DNA of 64,000 nt from contig JAJRPF010000023.1 in NCBI GenBank assembly GCA_024280885.1, positions 1-64,000 on the forward strand. Reading direction: 5' to 3'. The translations under genes were made by a program, and so were the position numbers. The stretch is from Planctomycetota bacterium. Its GTDB lineage: Bacteria > Planctomycetota > JAJSAM01 > JAJVHW01. Below, in pieces: positions 9,424-18,858 of this stretch. Position 1 is the stretch's first letter; each line of letters begins with the position of its first letter. A model generated the notes under the pieces. The model worked only from the letters and a program-made list of their open reading frames with translations. It did no database searches and was not told where the DNA came from.

Positions 9424-10608
9424 ATGAGACGACTCACCACGGCGCTGACGATCGTCGTTGCGAGCGGGCTCCTCGCTTTCGGCGCCGTTCCCGGCGAGCA
9501 CGTGAACCTTCCGACGAAGCACCGCTTTGTTGTCGTCGACGATCCCAAGAAGCCGGTTGTCGTGAGCCTCTCGCTCCCGGCGAACTACTGGCGTCTTGCC
9601 GATCACTTCCCGGACTACGACGGAGGGATCCTCTCTGGGGCTCTCGGCGGAGGAGAGGGCGGGACGTTCATGCTCGTTCAGAGCGTGGATTACCATGTCC
9701 AGGGCGGGAGCCTCTTCATCTACGTCGAACCGCTGCCCGCGGCCGTGGGACGCGAGCGCCCGCGCGACCGGCTACGGCGTGCAGTCGAGGCCGCCGTCAA
9801 GCCCGATGCGCTACAAGAACTGCTCGTCGAGACTGAGAACGCATACCGCGGGGGGCTCATCGGTCCCAGAGAGCGCAAGGTCGAGATCGGGTCAAAGAGG
9901 TTCGCAGCGTTCGAGTACAGCATCAAGGTCGAGCGCCTCCACCTGCCGGAGGCGATCGCGACTCGAATGACCGTGGTCTCATGCGCGATCAGGGATCAGA
10001 TGCTGACGGTCGCGATCGACCACGGAGGCGGCAGGTCGATCTTGCTCGACGACGTGCTGGCCTATCTGCGTCTCGAGAAGTCGGCCGCTGTGGAGGTGCC
10101 GAGCGAAGAGCGAATGAAGATCCTCGACTTCTCCGGCGGGATCTTCCGCTACGTCACGGCCGAACTGCCGAAGGGGACCGTGGACGTCGCGCCTCAACCG
10201 GACGAGCGCGAACTGCAGGACTACCGTGAGAAGCGCGACAAGCGCGGGGCGCTCGAGTACTCGATCGAGGTCTCGATCGTCATGTTCGATCCCGACGCCG
10301 TTCTCGTGGAGGAAGTCACAGCGGTGCTGGATGACCTGCCCGAGGGCGCGACCGTGGTGGAGGCAGCGACGGCCAAGACGATCAACGGAAACGAGGTCGT
10401 CCTGAGCGCCTACACATCCGGTCCCGACGAGCCACGCCGGTTGTTCCGTGATGCATCGATACTGGTGCTCGACACACTCATTACGATCCGTTTCGCGGTC
10501 CCGACAGGCGGCGATGAGCGAGCCGTGACTGCGCGCCGACGCGTCGCGGAGAAGGCGTTCGCTGCGTTCTTGGAATCCATGTACGCATGGCATGGGCTGG
10601 TGAAGTAG
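9424..10608 (+). CDS. Exported protein of unknown function, 394 aa
   Basis: The start at 9424 (MRRLTTALTIVVASGLLAFG) gives a good signal peptide; an upstream in-frame ATG at 9370 would add an unlikely N-terminal extension. The mature protein is a mixed alpha/beta soluble domain with no motif I recognise, ending AFLESMYAWHGLVK. Segments such as ASILVLDTLITIRFAVP repeat a pattern seen earlier in the chain (ATRMTVVSCAIRDQMLTVAI), hinting at two related halves. It lies downstream of, and possibly in one transcript with, the HEAT-repeat-like gene. Probably periplasmic. Confidence 0.7.
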   Translation: MRRLTTALTIVVASGLLAFGAVPGEHVNLPTKHRFVVVDDPKKPVVVSLSLPANYWRLADHFPDYDGGILSGALGGGEGGTFMLVQSVDYHVQGGSLFIYVEPLPAAVGRERPRDRLRRAVEAAVKPDALQELLVETENAYRGGLIGPRERKVEIGSKRFAAFEYSIKVERLHLPEAIATRMTVVSCAIRDQMLTVAIDHGGGRSILLDDVLAYLRLEKSAAVEVPSEERMKILDFSGGIFRYVTAELPKGTVDVAPQPDERELQDYREKRDKRGALEYSIEVSIVMFDPDAVLVEEVTAVLDDLPEGATVVEAATAKTINGNEVVLSAYTSGPDEPRRLFRDASILVLDTLITIRFAVPTGGDERAVTARRRVAEKAFAAFLESMYAWHGLVK

Positions 10609-11034
10609 CGCTTCCGTCGACGTGGGCCGGGTGTCGAAGCGCCGAGTCGGTGCCACTTGGAACACCTCCTGTACTTCCGGCCCCGCAGCGCCACATCACC
10701 CAGTGCGGTGCCACGAAATGCGGCGTCAGACTCACATCCACCGAGCCACGGCAATCGACTTCGCACCCACACGGCGTACCCGCGCATCATGCCCCTCGTG
10801 TCACCGGACAGCGCGCGTCGCCACGTGACGCGGCGTCACTCCCTACCCGCGGCGGCAGGTGCGGCTGCCTGGCATCAAGCTCCGCGTCGCGCTGACGACC
10901 CGTACACCTGTGCAGTCTTCCTGGTGGGATCATGCGATCGGCGACGGGTCTGCGACTGCTCGTCGTAGGCCGTCGCCGCGCAATCTCTGTCGAGTGCGCC
11001 TGCGTAGTGTCCGACTGGTGCTCTCCGCTGCCGC
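10609..11034. other. Intergenic stretch, convergent genes
   Basis: About 425 bp between a plus-strand and a minus-strand gene, both ending here. No supported gene or RNA was found. A short inverted repeat (GTGACGC around one base, 10825-10839) is the only symmetrical feature and is too short to call a terminator. Confidence 0.4.
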
Positions 11035-11970
11035 CTAACGCCTCTCTGCTTGGAACGAGCCGGATCGGTGACCGATATCGGGCTGGATGCCGTGGTGGCA
11101 TGCCTCCGCGGCAATCGCGTGAGCCACGCGCCATTCGTGCGTTCCCCGAAGCCGGATCCGCGACGTCGGTCCGTTGAACGTGATCAGGAGCGACGGGAGC
11201 GCATGCTTCGTCCCCATCCCGATGCCGACGAGCGAGGCGATCAACGGGTCGCCCATCCGGTCCGGTCCTTCAGGCGGCGTGTCGTGCCCGTTGTCGGGTT
11301 CGGAGCGTGGCGCCGCGCGTGGGACGAGCGAGTCGACGTCGAACGCAGCGTCGCTTCCGCTCGCGTGGATCGCGCGGATGTGTACTCCGGTCACATCCCT
11401 CCCGAACGTGCCTCGATCGCCGAACGGCATCCACAGGAAGACCCCGCGGTTGTCGACGGTGAGACGACTGAAGGCGTCGCGGTACTGCGCCACTCGGCGC
11501 GCCAGCATGGCAACGCTGCCCAGTGCTGCCAGGGAGACGACCATGCCGGCGAGCAGCGTGGTCAGCGCGATCAAGCCCGTTAATGCCAACCCCGCGATCA
11601 CGAGCCGGATGACCCACCGGTGCCGCCGTGCGACGCTCGTGCCGGCCTCGGCATGCAGGGGCAGTTCTGGACGCTGCACGTCATCGAGACGCAGCACCCC
11701 GCGCAGCTTTGGCCGCGCGGGGGCGCTCGGAGTCCTCGGTGGGGCCGAGAACGACCGTGGTGATCCCGACGTGAACCCCGCTGCATGGCGTACCTGGGCA
11801 TGGCCCCCCGGATCGGCGCCGGCGTCGGAGAGAGCCTCAGGCGTCGCGTTCATCCACCCCAAGATCCGACTCGCGGTGGCGAGTGTAAGACGCACGAACG
11901 GGCGTAGCGCGCCGACGAGAGTTGCCGTACGCGGGCGGCGTGGCGTGCGCATGCTGCGGGCACTCTTCAT
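11035..11970 (-). CDS. Membrane protein, short paralogue of the 6827 gene, 311 aa
   Basis: The C-terminal two thirds align with the protein at 6827-8011: RPELP, then two adjacent hydrophobic segments (residues about 145-185), then AFSRLTVDNRGVFLW, and finally THEWRVAHAIAAEACHHG. The N-terminal 120 residues are arginine- and proline-rich and unlike the paralogue, which carries an extra transmembrane pair there; the true start may lie further in (for example MNATPEALSD at 11851-11853). The start is 40 bp below the stop of the Ser/Thr kinase gene on the same strand, so it may be the third gene of the sigma-kinase transcript. Function unknown; it could be a target or partner of the kinase, but this is inference. 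Confidence 0.6.
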   Translation of the reverse strand: MKSARSMRTPRRPRTATLVGALRPFVRLTLATASRILGWMNATPEALSDAGADPGGHAQVRHAAGFTSGSPRSFSAPPRTPSAPARPKLRGVLRLDDVQRPELPLHAEAGTSVARRHRWVIRLVIAGLALTGLIALTTLLAGMVVSLAALGSVAMLARRVAQYRDAFSRLTVDNRGVFLWMPFGDRGTFGRDVTGVHIRAIHASGSDAAFDVDSLVPRAAPRSEPDNGHDTPPEGPDRMGDPLIASLVGIGMGTKHALPSLLITFNGPTSRIRLRGTHEWRVAHAIAAEACHHGIQPDIGHRSGSFQAERR

Positions 11971-12010
11971 TGCTCACGATGCTACAGGCCGTGAAGCCGA
12001 TACGGAGCCG

Positions 12011-15000
12011 TCACGCCTCGGCGCGATCGATCGCTTCCATGCGCTCCACGTCCTCCGCGATCGCCCGGTGCATCGGTTGCATCTGCATCATCGACTCGCG
12101 GTACTCCGGAGGAGCGTTGTCGCGAAGATGCTGAAGTCGCGTCCAGGCCTCGTCCAGATGGACGCGGTCGTCGGTGAGCCGGAACATGAGATGCTCCGCG
12201 TGCATGCGAACCCGAAACGGCAGCCGCTCCCGGTGTTCGAGGTAGGCGGATCGGGCGGACTCGACGTCACACTCGGCGTCTCCATCGGGAAGCCGCGCAG
12301 CGAGCAACACCGCGATCACCGACTCGATCGCCACGCCCGACGTGTCGGCCAACTCGCGCGCGATCCGGAGGTGGTCGCGCGACTCGTCCAGTCGCCCGAG
12401 CGCACTGAGAATATCACCGAGCATCTGTTCCCCGGCTGACACGAGATTGCCGGCACCCGATGCGCGCGCGGCCTCCGTGCCCCGGCGACACACCTCCTCC
12501 GCGATCGCGAACTCCTGCCGCCCGACGTGTACGGCCGCAAGCGACACGAGCGCCGCTGCTTCACCCCGCGGGTGTCCGATCTCGCGGCAGAGGGCGATCT
12601 GGCGCTCATGAAAGGCGATCGCCTCGTCGGGACGGCCCAGGATCGCCATCGCGAGACCGAGGTTGCCGCTCGCGATCGCCTCGCCCCGCCGGTACCCGAT
12701 CTCGCGCGAGATCTGCAGACGGCGTCGCTGCAACTCCAGCGATCGCGCGTACTCCCCCAGAGCGGTATGCATCGAGCCGAGATTGCCGACCGCGACGGCC
12801 TCGCGACGGCGATCGCCGATCTCGCGCGCCAACTCGAGCGCGTGTTCGTCGCAGACGCGTGCCGTGGCGAAGTCACCGAGTGACCACGCCGCGCTCCCGA
12901 GACCGCCGAGTGCATTCGCTTCGAGTTGCACATCGCCGCGTTCGCGGGCCATGCGCAGCGACTCATCGAAGTGCGCGCGTGCGACGTCAAAGTGCGCGCT
13001 CTCCGCGGCGGCCGCGCCGAGGTGCCCCAGTATCTTACACACAAGCTGCCCGCGTCCTTCGTCGCGGGCCTCCTGCAACGCCGCCGTGAGGAGCGCTTCG
13101 GCCTCTTCGGGACGGCCGGATGTCGCGTAGAGCCAGCCGCGGCGGGCCTGCACGTCGAGAATGGCGTCGCGATCCTCTTCACCCCGCGCCAGATCGAGGG
13201 CTTCCACGAGAGCGGCCTCGTGCTCCTCGCGACGGCCGAGATGCTCGAGGTTCCCGATGTGCCGCCGCAGGATGGCGAGCCGCTCCGCCGCCTTGGGAGA
13301 GTCGGACGCGTCGAGCGCGAGCTGACACAGCGAAGCGGCTTCGTCCCGTGAACGCGCTTCGACGTGATCGAGCGCAGCATGCACGTACGCGAGCGCGCGA
13401 ACAACGGCACCTCCGCGCAGGAGATGTCCGGCGATCTGCGCCGCCGCGGCTCCGCGGACGTGGTCAGGCGTCATTCCCTCGGCGAGGGCGCGCCGCTCCT
13501 GCGCCGAACCGAGTACGGCGTGATACGCGGCGCGAAGGGCGGGCGAGAGTCGCTCGTAGAGCGTCTCCTGGACCGGATGGTGATCGAAGACGAAGCGCGG
13601 TCCCGACGCGCGCACGAGAGCGTGTCGACGCTCGAGCCGCCCGAGCGCACGCAACACCGGAATGCGCGCGGCGCCCAGTGCTTCAGCGACGAGTGCCGGC
13701 TCGAACTCGAACCCGCAGCAGGCCGCGACGTCCAAGATCTCCTGCTCGTCGTCGGAGACTTCGGAGAGACGCGCCTCGATGAGATCGAGCACCGACGAGG
13801 GCACATGGAGATCGTCGATGACGCCGGTTGTCGACCACGTACCGTCGGGGCCGCGACGAAGTTGCCCTCCCTCCTGGAGTCCGCGCACGAACTCGAAGAC
13901 AAAGAAGGGGTTGCCGTCGGACTTCTGAGCCAGCTTCCAACCGAGTTCGTCGGCCAAGCGCTCGGACCGGAACGCGTCCACGAGTAAGCGCCCCAGGTCT
14001 CGGGCGCCGAGCCGACCGAGAGTGAAGCGCCGCACATGCGGGAGCGCCGTCAGTCCAGCGACGAAGCGCTCGGGCAGCCCGGGTCGCGACGTTCCGACGA
14101 GCAGAACGCGATGGTCCTGCACGCCGAGGGCGAGCGATCGGAAGAGCGCGCGCCCCTCGACTGGCGCGAAGTGGAGATCGTCGATCACGAGCAGTAGCGG
14201 GCGTCGTGCGGCGAGCGCCTGCACGACACGCACAACGGCGGACTCGGCGGCATCCGAGGAAAGCGGTGCTTCCCCCGCACGGGGCGCATCGCCGCGGACA
14301 AGCGCGGCGAGTCCCGCGACGAGTTGCGGAGAGTCCGGGAGGAGTTCGGCCAGAGCGTCCTCGACGCCAGGCGCGCCGAAGTGCTCCCGCAGCGCCACAA
14401 GTACCGCCCCAGCCGCTCCCGCCGCGGTGCTCGGCGCATACCCTCCGCAGAGGAATCCCGGGGGCACGTCCAGCTTCTCCGTCCGTGCGACGAATTCGTC
14501 GAGTAGGCGCGATTTGCCGATACCCGCCTCGCCTTCCACGAGGATCACGCGGCCCCGTCCGTCGCGCGCGGCTACGAGCGCATCATCGAGCATGCGTAAC
14601 TCGTCGGAACGACCGTAGAGCGCCGTTTCACGCGGCACGCGGACGCGGCGCGTGCGCCCCTGCTCTCGCGCGCGAAGATCGGCCCGGCGCTCGGCCCACC
14701 ACGCGGAATCCTCGCCGTCATCGAGTACATCGCGGAGCAAGGCGGCCGTCGCGAAGCGCGCGTCGCGGTCTTTCTCGAGAAGGGCGTGGACGATCTCCTC
14801 GAAGAACGTGGAGACCTGCGGGTTGCGTTCACCGAGACGTGCGGGCTCGACGTCCAGGACACGGCGCATCACCGTCGCGAGATCGCCGCCTGCAAACGGG
14901 TTCTCACCGGTCGCGAGTTCGTAGAGCAGGATGCCGAGCGCGTGCAGATCCGCACGCCCGTCGAGCGCGCGCGACGCGCCGTCGAATTGCTCGGGCGACG

Positions 15001-15739
15001 CGTAGTGGAGCGAACCGATGAACGCCCCGGTGCGCGACAGAGCGTCGGTCGCGCCTGCAACGTGGGCGACTCCGAGGTCCGTCAGCTTGACACGGTGGTC
15101 GCGCGTGATCAGCACGTTGTCCGGCTTGACGTCGCGGTGCACCGCACCCGCCGCATGCACGGCCGCGAGCGCATCGGCGAGCTCACGGGCGACATGACGA
15201 CAGAGGTCTTCCGAGCACACGCCCAGATCATCGAGCAACGCGCGCAGTGACTGGCCGACGACAAGCTCCATCACCAGAAACGGTACGTCGCGCGACCCCG
15301 TCGCCGCGACGCCGACGTCAAGCACACGCACGACGCCGGGATGCCGCACTTCTCCACCCAGGCGAGCCTCACGCACGAAGCGCTCGCGGTTCCGCCCGGA
15401 CAGGCCAAGATGCGCGTGCAGGATCTTGACGGCGACCTCGTTCCCGGCAGGAGATTGCGCCCGCAAGACGACGCCCATGCCGCCCTCGCCGAGCCGCTCG
15501 ATCAGCCGGTAGCCGTTCAGTTCGTCGCCAGGGGCAGGATCAGCGTGCGACGCTTCGTCGGCCGCGAGAGAGTCGCCCTCCGCATCGGCGTCGTGGTGGC
15601 GGAGCAGATCATGAACCTCGGCCGCAAGGTCGAGATCGTCACCGCAGAGACTCCGGACGACCGCGTCGCGATCCCCGGGCGCGACGACGCGCGCCGCCTC
15701 GAACGTCTCGCACACCTGTCGGAAGCGCGCCCGATTCAT
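12011..15739 (-). CDS. Ser/Thr protein kinase with AAA ATPase and TPR domains, 1242 aa
   Basis: Residues 1-50 match the N-terminal helix typical of these kinases. The kinase domain spans about 77-340: Gly loop GEGGMG (84-89), Lys105 (VAVK), HRD with KPDN (201-208) and DLG in place of DFG (221-223). After a charged linker, PRETALYGRSDELRML opens an ATPase module with P-loop GEAGIGKS (403-410). The C-terminal 400 residues are TPR repeats (A-L-G pattern, GNLGSMHTALGEYARSLEL and similar). The domain order is that of multi-domain signalling kinases common in Planctomycetota and Acidobacteriota. Its ATGA start overlaps the stop of the sigma factor gene, implying coupled expression. It probably senses or assembles through the TPR part; no transmembrane segment was seen. 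Confidence 0.93.
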   Translation of the reverse strand: MNRARFRQVCETFEAARVVAPGDRDAVVRSLCGDDLDLAAEVHDLLRHHDADAEGDSLAADEASHADPAPGDELNGYRLIERLGEGGMGVVLRAQSPAGNEVAVKILHAHLGLSGRNRERFVREARLGGEVRHPGVVRVLDVGVAATGSRDVPFLVMELVVGQSLRALLDDLGVCSEDLCRHVARELADALAAVHAAGAVHRDVKPDNVLITRDHRVKLTDLGVAHVAGATDALSRTGAFIGSLHYASPEQFDGASRALDGRADLHALGILLYELATGENPFAGGDLATVMRRVLDVEPARLGERNPQVSTFFEEIVHALLEKDRDARFATAALLRDVLDDGEDSAWWAERRADLRAREQGRTRRVRVPRETALYGRSDELRMLDDALVAARDGRGRVILVEGEAGIGKSRLLDEFVARTEKLDVPPGFLCGGYAPSTAAGAAGAVLVALREHFGAPGVEDALAELLPDSPQLVAGLAALVRGDAPRAGEAPLSSDAAESAVVRVVQALAARRPLLLVIDDLHFAPVEGRALFRSLALGVQDHRVLLVGTSRPGLPERFVAGLTALPHVRRFTLGRLGARDLGRLLVDAFRSERLADELGWKLAQKSDGNPFFVFEFVRGLQEGGQLRRGPDGTWSTTGVIDDLHVPSSVLDLIEARLSEVSDDEQEILDVAACCGFEFEPALVAEALGAARIPVLRALGRLERRHALVRASGPRFVFDHHPVQETLYERLSPALRAAYHAVLGSAQERRALAEGMTPDHVRGAAAAQIAGHLLRGGAVVRALAYVHAALDHVEARSRDEAASLCQLALDASDSPKAAERLAILRRHIGNLEHLGRREEHEAALVEALDLARGEEDRDAILDVQARRGWLYATSGRPEEAEALLTAALQEARDEGRGQLVCKILGHLGAAAAESAHFDVARAHFDESLRMARERGDVQLEANALGGLGSAAWSLGDFATARVCDEHALELAREIGDRRREAVAVGNLGSMHTALGEYARSLELQRRRLQISREIGYRRGEAIASGNLGLAMAILGRPDEAIAFHERQIALCREIGHPRGEAAALVSLAAVHVGRQEFAIAEEVCRRGTEAARASGAGNLVSAGEQMLGDILSALGRLDESRDHLRIARELADTSGVAIESVIAVLLAARLPDGDAECDVESARSAYLEHRERLPFRVRMHAEHLMFRLTDDRVHLDEAWTRLQHLRDNAPPEYRESMMQMQPMHRAIAEDVERMEAIDRAEA

Positions 15740-16314
15740 CGGTCACCGCCTTGGGCGAAACGACGGCGTAGCCACGCCCGTGCTGCGTACCAATCTGCCT
15801 CGACCGTCTTCGGTGCGATACCAAGCACGTCGGCGGACTCGGCGAACGTCAGGCCACCGAAGAAGCGCAACTCGACGACGCGGCACTTGCGCTCGTCGAG
15901 ATCCGCAAGATCGGAGAGCGCCTCGTCGAGCGCCATGATCTCGATGGCGTCTCCCCCGGCAACGAACGCCGCATCGTGCAACGTCACGCGCAAGCGATCA
16001 CCACCTCGCTTCAAGGCGCCGCGCGAGCGGGCGTGATCGACGAGAACCTGCCGCATCGACCGGGCGACGAGCGCGACGAAGTGACGACGATCGTGCAGAT
16101 CCGGAAGTGAGCCAGCAGAGAGTCGCATGTAGGCCTCGTGCAACAGCGACGTCGCATCGAGCGTGTGACCGCGGCGCTCGCTGCGAACGAGGGAACGGGC
16201 AAGGGTCTGCAGCTCACCATAGACGTGCGGCAGAAGCTCATCCGCAGCATCGGCCTCGCCCCGCCGGACGCGGAGCAGGATCTCCGTGGTGCGGGCGAGA
16301 TCGGGCATGGCCAT
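15736..16314 (-). CDS. ECF-type RNA polymerase sigma factor, 192 aa
   Basis: A sigma-70 family extracytoplasmic-function factor. Region 2 is visible as ELQTLARSLVRSERRGHTL then LLHEAYMRL. Region 4 is CRVVELRFFGGLTFAESADV followed by the helix-turn-helix LGIAPKTVEADWYAARAWL. This matches the sigma subgroup associated with Ser/Thr kinases in Planctomycetota, Acidobacteriota and related phyla (TIGR02999 type, from memory). The start is taken at the ATG at 16312-16314, because GGGAGAG lies about 7 bases upstream; a GTG two codons earlier is also possible. It overlaps the kinase gene by 4 bases. No anti-sigma factor is adjacent, so control by the kinase is plausible. Confidence 0.93.
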   Translation of the reverse strand: MAMPDLARTTEILLRVRRGEADAADELLPHVYGELQTLARSLVRSERRGHTLDATSLLHEAYMRLSAGSLPDLHDRRHFVALVARSMRQVLVDHARSRGALKRGGDRLRVTLHDAAFVAGGDAIEIMALDEALSDLADLDERKCRVVELRFFGGLTFAESADVLGIAPKTVEADWYAARAWLRRRFAQGGDR

Positions 16315-16430
16315 CAGCACACTCTCCCAGAACGCACGCCGGAGCCCAAACGAGCCCCCGCGGCAGCGGGATCGGAAATGAGTGGGAGAACGATCCCCAG
16401 ATTCCGCATGAGTGAGCGGAGGTTCTCCCC

Positions 16431-18740
16431 ATGCGCTCTTGCGTGACCATCGGGCTCGGTATCGGACTCGGATTGCTAGCAGCCTACGCGCGTCCCCTCG
16501 TGGCCGGCACGGGTGGCGGCGCTATCGACGCCGAGGCTCCCAATCGAGCGAAGATCACGGGCTCCATCGACGCCCCGCGCGGGCTCGACACCCTTCGCCT
16601 CGACGTCCCCGAGAGGGCCGAGTTGCGCTTCAAGATGGTTGGAAGAGGCGCACTCGCGCCCGCGGTTCGTCTCTTCGATCCCGACGGGCTGGAGGTCGGG
16701 CTGGAGGGCGCGTTGCGGACGGGACGGCGCAGTGTGAAGCTGGCGCCGCTCGCTGTCGGGAAGCCCGGCCTCTACCGCCTCGACGTGCGCGCCCGCAACG
16801 ACGCCACGGGTACGTACAAGCTCTCGCTCTCGTGGGCACTCCCGAAGCGCCTCGCGTTCGAGGGGCGAGTGGAAGGCGGAACGAGTGTCTACGTCTTCGA
16901 TGCCGAAGCGGGATCGTCGCTGAAGGCCACCGTGCGCGCAGCAGAGACTGGTGCGACGGTACGTTTCACGCGCCTCGAGGGCCCGGCGGGACTCGATATC
17001 AGCTTGGCAGGAGGCGGCCGGAAGAAGCACACGGTCAAACCAGCGAAGCTCGCGCGGACAGGGCGCTACCGCCTCACAATCGCCGCATCGTCTGCCACCG
17101 CGTCCGTCGCGGGCGTGATCACGCTGAAGGCGCCGAAGGGCAAGCTGAAGCTCGATCTGCGGGGAGCCGCCCGCCGTGGAACCGGTGTCGCGCGCACCCT
17201 CACGCGCCTTCTCGACGAGGAGGGTGGCGACGTCGACGTTCCCGCGCTCGATGTGGATCAGCGCGTCCAGATCGACATCACCGGGCTCTGCGTCTCGGTT
17301 CCCGTCGGAGCCGTGACGGCGCCGGTCTCCTTCTCGATGCGCACCGACGACGCCGTGATCGCCGATCCACTCGGATTCGCCCCCGCGGGCGTCCTGGTGC
17401 AATTCGACGTCGGTGGCCTCCAGTTCGCGGAGCCGGTCTCGGTCACACTCCCCTACGACGTCGGCGCATTCACATCCGGCGATGCGCGCCAGGAGATCTG
17501 CGTCCTGAAGCGCGACGACGCGGGCAACGTGATCGAGGTGCCGCCCATCGGCTACGACGTGGACGTCGATGCCGGCACCGTCACGTTTCCGACGAGCGGC
17601 TTCTCGTCATTTCAGGCGTTCTCGCCGCCCGTGGAGCTCGTGGAGGTAGGGCGCCCGGGACGTCCGAACGACCTGGCGGTACCGCCCGACGAGAGCGTGG
17701 TCTACGTCTCGACCGATCTACTGGACACCGACAATCCGGCTGCGGCCGTACTCCGCTGCACGCCTGACTCTGCCAGCGGGACTGGAACGCTGACGCGCTT
17801 CGCTGGCGGTGGCGACGCCACGGGCGACGGGCTCCATCGACTGGCGTTCGACTTCGATCGCGACCAGGGCTTCGAGGGCGTCGTGATCAGCGCGGTCGCA
17901 GCCGGGAGAGGTGGCGACGTCGTCGTGGTGACGGGCAACCGCGAAATCGGAGCGAGCGTCGCGTATCTGATCCGAGCGAACGGGACGGTCCTGCGGATCG
18001 CCGGAAACGGGACGGCTGAGCTCGACGAGAGCGCTCCGGCCCGCGCCACCGGGCTGCCCTTCTGCTGCGCCGCCGACGTACTTCCGGGCGGCGACGTGAT
18101 CCTCGTGACCGATGCGCTCGTGTACCCGCGCAGTGATCTCGTGCTCCGCGTGTTCACCGGGTTTGCCGACATCGAACGCATTCGCGTTCAGACCGTCGCG
18201 GGCGGCGGAGCGGTGGACGTGGAAGGAGCAGATCCGCTGGAGACCCGGCTGCTCCAACCGCGCGGAGTGGTCGTGGACAGCCGCGGACGAATTCTTGTCG
18301 GAGACCGGGATTGGCTCGTGCGCTTCGATCTCTCCGCGCGCACCACGACGACCCTGGCCGGAACGAACTTTGGCGAGCAGGGCGAGGACGACGCGACGGG
18401 ACGCACGCTCGGTGGCGTCGGGGCGCCGCTGCGGACGGTGGTCACAGGCGTGCTGGACGACCTGGCGTTCGCGCCCGGGCGGGAGGACATCCTCTACGCG
18501 GCGGACCCCGAGTCCGGCATCGTCTGGCGCTTCGATCTGCTCCGCGACCGCGCGTTCATCGCGGCGGGCCGGCGCGTGGATTTCGCGCGCCCGATTGCGA
18601 CGCGCGAACCGACACCGGACGCCGCTGACCCGAACGACGAACTCGACTTCCCAGCAGCCGTTGCTCCGCTCGGCGACGAGGTCTTCATCGCCGAACTCTT
18701 TGACTTCCGACTCTTCTCGTTGCGGCGCAGAGATCGCTGA
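16431..18740 (+). CDS. Exported protein with ZU5-like and beta-propeller (NHL-like) parts, 769 aa
   Basis: A signal peptide (residues 1-25, MRSCVTIGLGIGLGLLAAYA) is followed by two pre-peptidase-like sandwich modules (about 35-245; GLYRLDVRARNDATGTYKL). Next comes a ZU5-like segment around 265-400 with CVSVPVGAVTAPVSFSM. The rest looks like a propeller of NHL-type strands (RGVVVDSRGRILVGDRDWLV, VLPGGDVILVTD). It is likely secreted or surface-bound and may bind ligand or self-process, as ZU5-containing proteins can; no catalytic residues were recognised. It is divergent from the sigma factor gene across a 116-bp gap that must hold both promoters. The next gene, also exported, starts 118 bp downstream. 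Confidence 0.8.
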   Translation: MRSCVTIGLGIGLGLLAAYARPLVAGTGGGAIDAEAPNRAKITGSIDAPRGLDTLRLDVPERAELRFKMVGRGALAPAVRLFDPDGLEVGLEGALRTGRRSVKLAPLAVGKPGLYRLDVRARNDATGTYKLSLSWALPKRLAFEGRVEGGTSVYVFDAEAGSSLKATVRAAETGATVRFTRLEGPAGLDISLAGGGRKKHTVKPAKLARTGRYRLTIAASSATASVAGVITLKAPKGKLKLDLRGAARRGTGVARTLTRLLDEEGGDVDVPALDVDQRVQIDITGLCVSVPVGAVTAPVSFSMRTDDAVIADPLGFAPAGVLVQFDVGGLQFAEPVSVTLPYDVGAFTSGDARQEICVLKRDDAGNVIEVPPIGYDVDVDAGTVTFPTSGFSSFQAFSPPVELVEVGRPGRPNDLAVPPDESVVYVSTDLLDTDNPAAAVLRCTPDSASGTGTLTRFAGGGDATGDGLHRLAFDFDRDQGFEGVVISAVAAGRGGDVVVVTGNREIGASVAYLIRANGTVLRIAGNGTAELDESAPARATGLPFCCAADVLPGGDVILVTDALVYPRSDLVLRVFTGFADIERIRVQTVAGGGAVDVEGADPLETRLLQPRGVVVDSRGRILVGDRDWLVRFDLSARTTTTLAGTNFGEQGEDDATGRTLGGVGAPLRTVVTGVLDDLAFAPGREDILYAADPESGIVWRFDLLRDRAFIAAGRRVDFARPIATREPTPDAADPNDELDFPAAVAPLGDEVFIAELFDFRLFSLRRRDR

Positions 18741-18858
18741 ACGGGGCTCGCGCGCCGCACCACGAGAGATTTCGATAGGAGTTCCTCGCGCGGATCGCGC
18801 ATGGACTGCCGGAGGGACGTCCGCTCGTCGCGCGGCGCCCCCCACCACGGAGCCTCCC

